Program-made: the position numbers and the translations under genes
DNA from: UBA6776 sp964636785
Lineage (GTDB): Bacteria > Bdellovibrionota > Bdellovibrionia > Bdellovibrionales > UBA1609
Reading direction: 5' to 3'
Assembly: GCA_964636785.1 (NCBI GenBank)
Contig: CAZWVK010000129.1
Location: 1-6,879 of the forward strand
Length of the DNA stretch: 6,879 bases
The notes under the pieces: model-generated
Database searches by the model: none
What the model saw: only the letters and a program-made list of their open reading frames with translations
Told to the model about the DNA's origin: nothing
Shown here: piece by piece, positions 5,078 to 6,879 of the stretch
How the letters are laid out: the number at the start of each line of letters is the position of its first letter
Numbering within the stretch: position 1 is the stretch's first letter

Positions 5078-6484
5078 TTGGTTCAAAAGTTTTGGACATG
5101 GGCATTGATTTGCTGGTCCGCTTTTTCAAGCGCTCAAGAATTGGATGAAGTGAACTCGGAAACCCGAACCAGGTTTTCGCGTCCTGAATTTACTATTCAA
5201 AAGCAAAACTCAAGCGAAGTCTTTTTTGAATACGAATCCTACACCTCCGCCAGTCGGCCCTCGTTTTCAGAGGATCTCTATGATTCAAATGTCTTGATTC
5301 ACCTTCATCCCAAATACCAGGGTCACTTAATTGGAGCGATCAATTATAAAGTGGATTCACTTTTCACTTACTCCAGTCAGGAAGAATGGGTCTACCCAAA
5401 GATGAGTGATGCTTACCTGAGTGTGAATGAAGATCTATTGAGAGTCGGATTTGTTAAAGAGAACTGGCTTGATTTTGAAGAAGAGTGGCGACTTGGTCTC
5501 TATCGTCCGCGTTTTATGAATAATAAACTGACTGGCGGACAAGGTGGAATCCCAGGTCTTCATTTTAAGGGTGGTGGGTTTCTACTCAGCCTTCTGCCGA
5601 TCCATATACCTGAACTAGGCCCTCAGTTCGAAGAAGTGAATGGTGAACTTGTTTCCAGAAATCCTTGGTTTGGAGAAAAGCCAAACACTTTGACCTATGG
5701 GGGTGTGGAAGCGCCGATTCGCTACAATGTAAACATGCCACCTCTATCTGATCTGGTTTTAAAACCGGGTGTGGCTTTGAGTTATGAGAAAAGTTTTGGA
5801 AATTATCTTCCGCGAGTCAGCGCAGCTTATAAACCAATCCCTCAAATCCTTTTGAATTTTCCCGCCGATGGACGTTTTATCATTGGCAATAACGAAGATT
5901 ATTTTTCAGTGGAAGTGCAGCCGATGGTTGCCTACCACACATTGGTCTCAACTGATCAGGAGCTTCATTTTAATGATGGGAATTCGCGTGTTCGAGTTTC
6001 ATTGGCGCATGAGATCCCAGACATCCCAGATCGTCCGGAGAGCTGGGTGACACAAGAGATGAATGATGCCACCTTTCTTTCATCTCGAATCGAGAGTTCT
6101 TTGGGCGATTCAAGAAATGTGAATGTTTTTCTTTCTCAGCTCAAAGTTTGGGGCGGAGATCTGCCGGATAAAGGGCGATTTGCAACGGAGGAAACCTATT
6201 TCGAAACAAGGCAGTTTTTTCGTGACGCATACGGCATTGGAGTGACGGCTCAGCTCTTTTATAAAATTCCTTTTCAATCAGAAATAAGCTTTCAATACGA
6301 CCTGGCTCAGAACGGTGCGGTTTTTTTAACCCGTCATGATCTTTGGCTGGGAAAGAACTTGAAAGTATCAGGGGTCTTCGAAATGTTGGGTCTGCTTTCA
6401 GATCAAAACCCGCTTCCAGGTGGATTCTTTAGTCAATACCGCGCCAATGATCGAGCCGAAGTGGGAGTCAGTTATGCGTTTTAA
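5078..6484 (+). CDS. Putative outer-membrane beta-barrel protein, function unknown
   Basis: From the TTG at 5078 this is 468 residues. It begins with a signal peptide: Lys4, a hydrophobic Trp-rich core FWTWALICW, then FSSA with predicted cleavage after Ala19. The mature protein of about 449 residues has no long hydrophobic helix. It shows many alternating-hydrophobicity stretches separated by polar, Gly/Asn/Asp-rich loops, and ends in VGVSYAF, a terminal Phe with the alternating pattern expected of a BAM-recognised beta-signal. This supports an outer-membrane barrel. I do not recognise the family and propose no substrate. The start lies 47 nt after the hydrolase stop. The next gene begins inside its last codons, so barrel and lipoprotein are likely made together. 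The alternative TTG start at 5027 would give 485 residues. Confidence 0.7.
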   Translation: MVQKFWTWALICWSAFSSAQELDEVNSETRTRFSRPEFTIQKQNSSEVFFEYESYTSASRPSFSEDLYDSNVLIHLHPKYQGHLIGAINYKVDSLFTYSSQEEWVYPKMSDAYLSVNEDLLRVGFVKENWLDFEEEWRLGLYRPRFMNNKLTGGQGGIPGLHFKGGGFLLSLLPIHIPELGPQFEEVNGELVSRNPWFGEKPNTLTYGGVEAPIRYNVNMPPLSDLVLKPGVALSYEKSFGNYLPRVSAAYKPIPQILLNFPADGRFIIGNNEDYFSVEVQPMVAYHTLVSTDQELHFNDGNSRVRVSLAHEIPDIPDRPESWVTQEMNDATFLSSRIESSLGDSRNVNVFLSQLKVWGGDLPDKGRFATEETYFETRQFFRDAYGIGVTAQLFYKIPFQSEISFQYDLAQNGAVFLTRHDLWLGKNLKVSGVFEMLGLLSDQNPLPGGFFSQYRANDRAEVGVSYAF

Positions 6485-6879
6485 AACTTTAGTTCTCTCT
6501 CTTTTTCTGGTGCTTGGCTGCGGGGGTGAGAGCGATAAGGTTTCGCGCAATGTGGATGTGCGCCTAAAGGGTAGCACCGGCGAGTGCCTCAAAGAGTTGG
6601 GCGTTAAGATTGATGCTTATCTGGAGTCCCGACTGAGCGAAGCTGAAATCAATGAAATCTGGAATTGTCTGGATGGCGCTCTTGTGGACTTTGTTTCCAT
6701 CACATCTCCAGAGCATCCCAGTGGTTATCCGCCTGAAGCCTTAGCGCGATTTTTTGAAAGCTTCTTTTTGAAGCGTGAAATTCCGGCCTCGGTCGCCAGA
6801 GCGCTGATGAATGTGAAGCGAATATTTATTGGCGGAGAAAAAGAATTCCTAACCAAAGAAGAAGTCACAAGACTTCAAA
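6474..6879 (+). CDS. Putative outer-membrane lipoprotein, 3' end outside window
   Basis: The ATG at 6474 overlaps the end of the barrel gene by 11 nt and is preceded by GGGAG (6463-6467) at six bases. The 135 visible residues start MRFKTLVLSLFLVLGC, a short type II signal peptide with lipobox VLGC. Cys16 would be lipidated. Residue +2 is Gly, not Asp, so outer-membrane sorting is expected. The rest is mostly alpha-helical in character, with Cys38 (GECL) and Cys65 (WNCL) that could form a disulfide. It ends in GGEKEFLTKEEVTRLQ, reminiscent of a helix-loop-helix start but with no clear calcium loop. I do not recognise a named family. The overlap with the barrel gene suggests the two products work in one envelope complex. 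The gene is open at the right edge, so its length is unknown. Confidence 0.8.
   Translation, partial: MRFKTLVLSLFLVLGCGGESDKVSRNVDVRLKGSTGECLKELGVKIDAYLESRLSEAEINEIWNCLDGALVDFVSITSPEHPSGYPPEALARFFESFFLKREIPASVARALMNVKRIFIGGEKEFLTKEEVTRLQ

Overview
The window reads as a Gram-negative bacterial chromosome of moderate GC. Both cytoplasmic enzymes and genes for an outer-membrane barrel and an outer-membrane-type lipoprotein are present. By style (TTG/GTG starts, short or overlapping junctions, a small Cys-containing lipoprotein, an unassigned barrel) I would guess a Bdellovibrionota-like relative. That is an impression, since no marker gene here settles the taxonomy.

Layout. The left 2.8 kb, on the minus strand, is a class I ribonucleotide reductase operon: nrdA (large catalytic subunit, complete, 812 codons) followed after 40 nt by nrdB (small radical-generating subunit). 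nrdB is cut by the left window edge after residue 104. Together they make dNTPs for DNA synthesis. Positions 2792-3263 form a divergent, apparently non-coding region with several short inverted and direct repeats and candidate promoters. It is the control region for nrdA and for the genes on the other side.

From 3264 to the right edge, four plus-strand genes are packed head to tail and probably form one operon: an M14-family metallo-carboxypeptidase/amidase-like protein, an alpha/beta hydrolase whose GTG start directly follows the previous stop, a signal-peptide-bearing outer-membrane beta-barrel candidate, and a lipoprotein whose start overlaps the barrel gene by 11 nt and which runs off the window. 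Two enzymes without export signals are thus joined to a likely outer-membrane pair. I cannot assign a shared pathway.

Nothing here is a mobile element, CRISPR array, tRNA or rRNA. The points most worth checking are the substituted substrate-binding residue of the M14 protein, the tight cluster of DnaA-box-like sites inside its gene, the repeat-rich nrdA upstream region, and the four-gene operon of unknown function.
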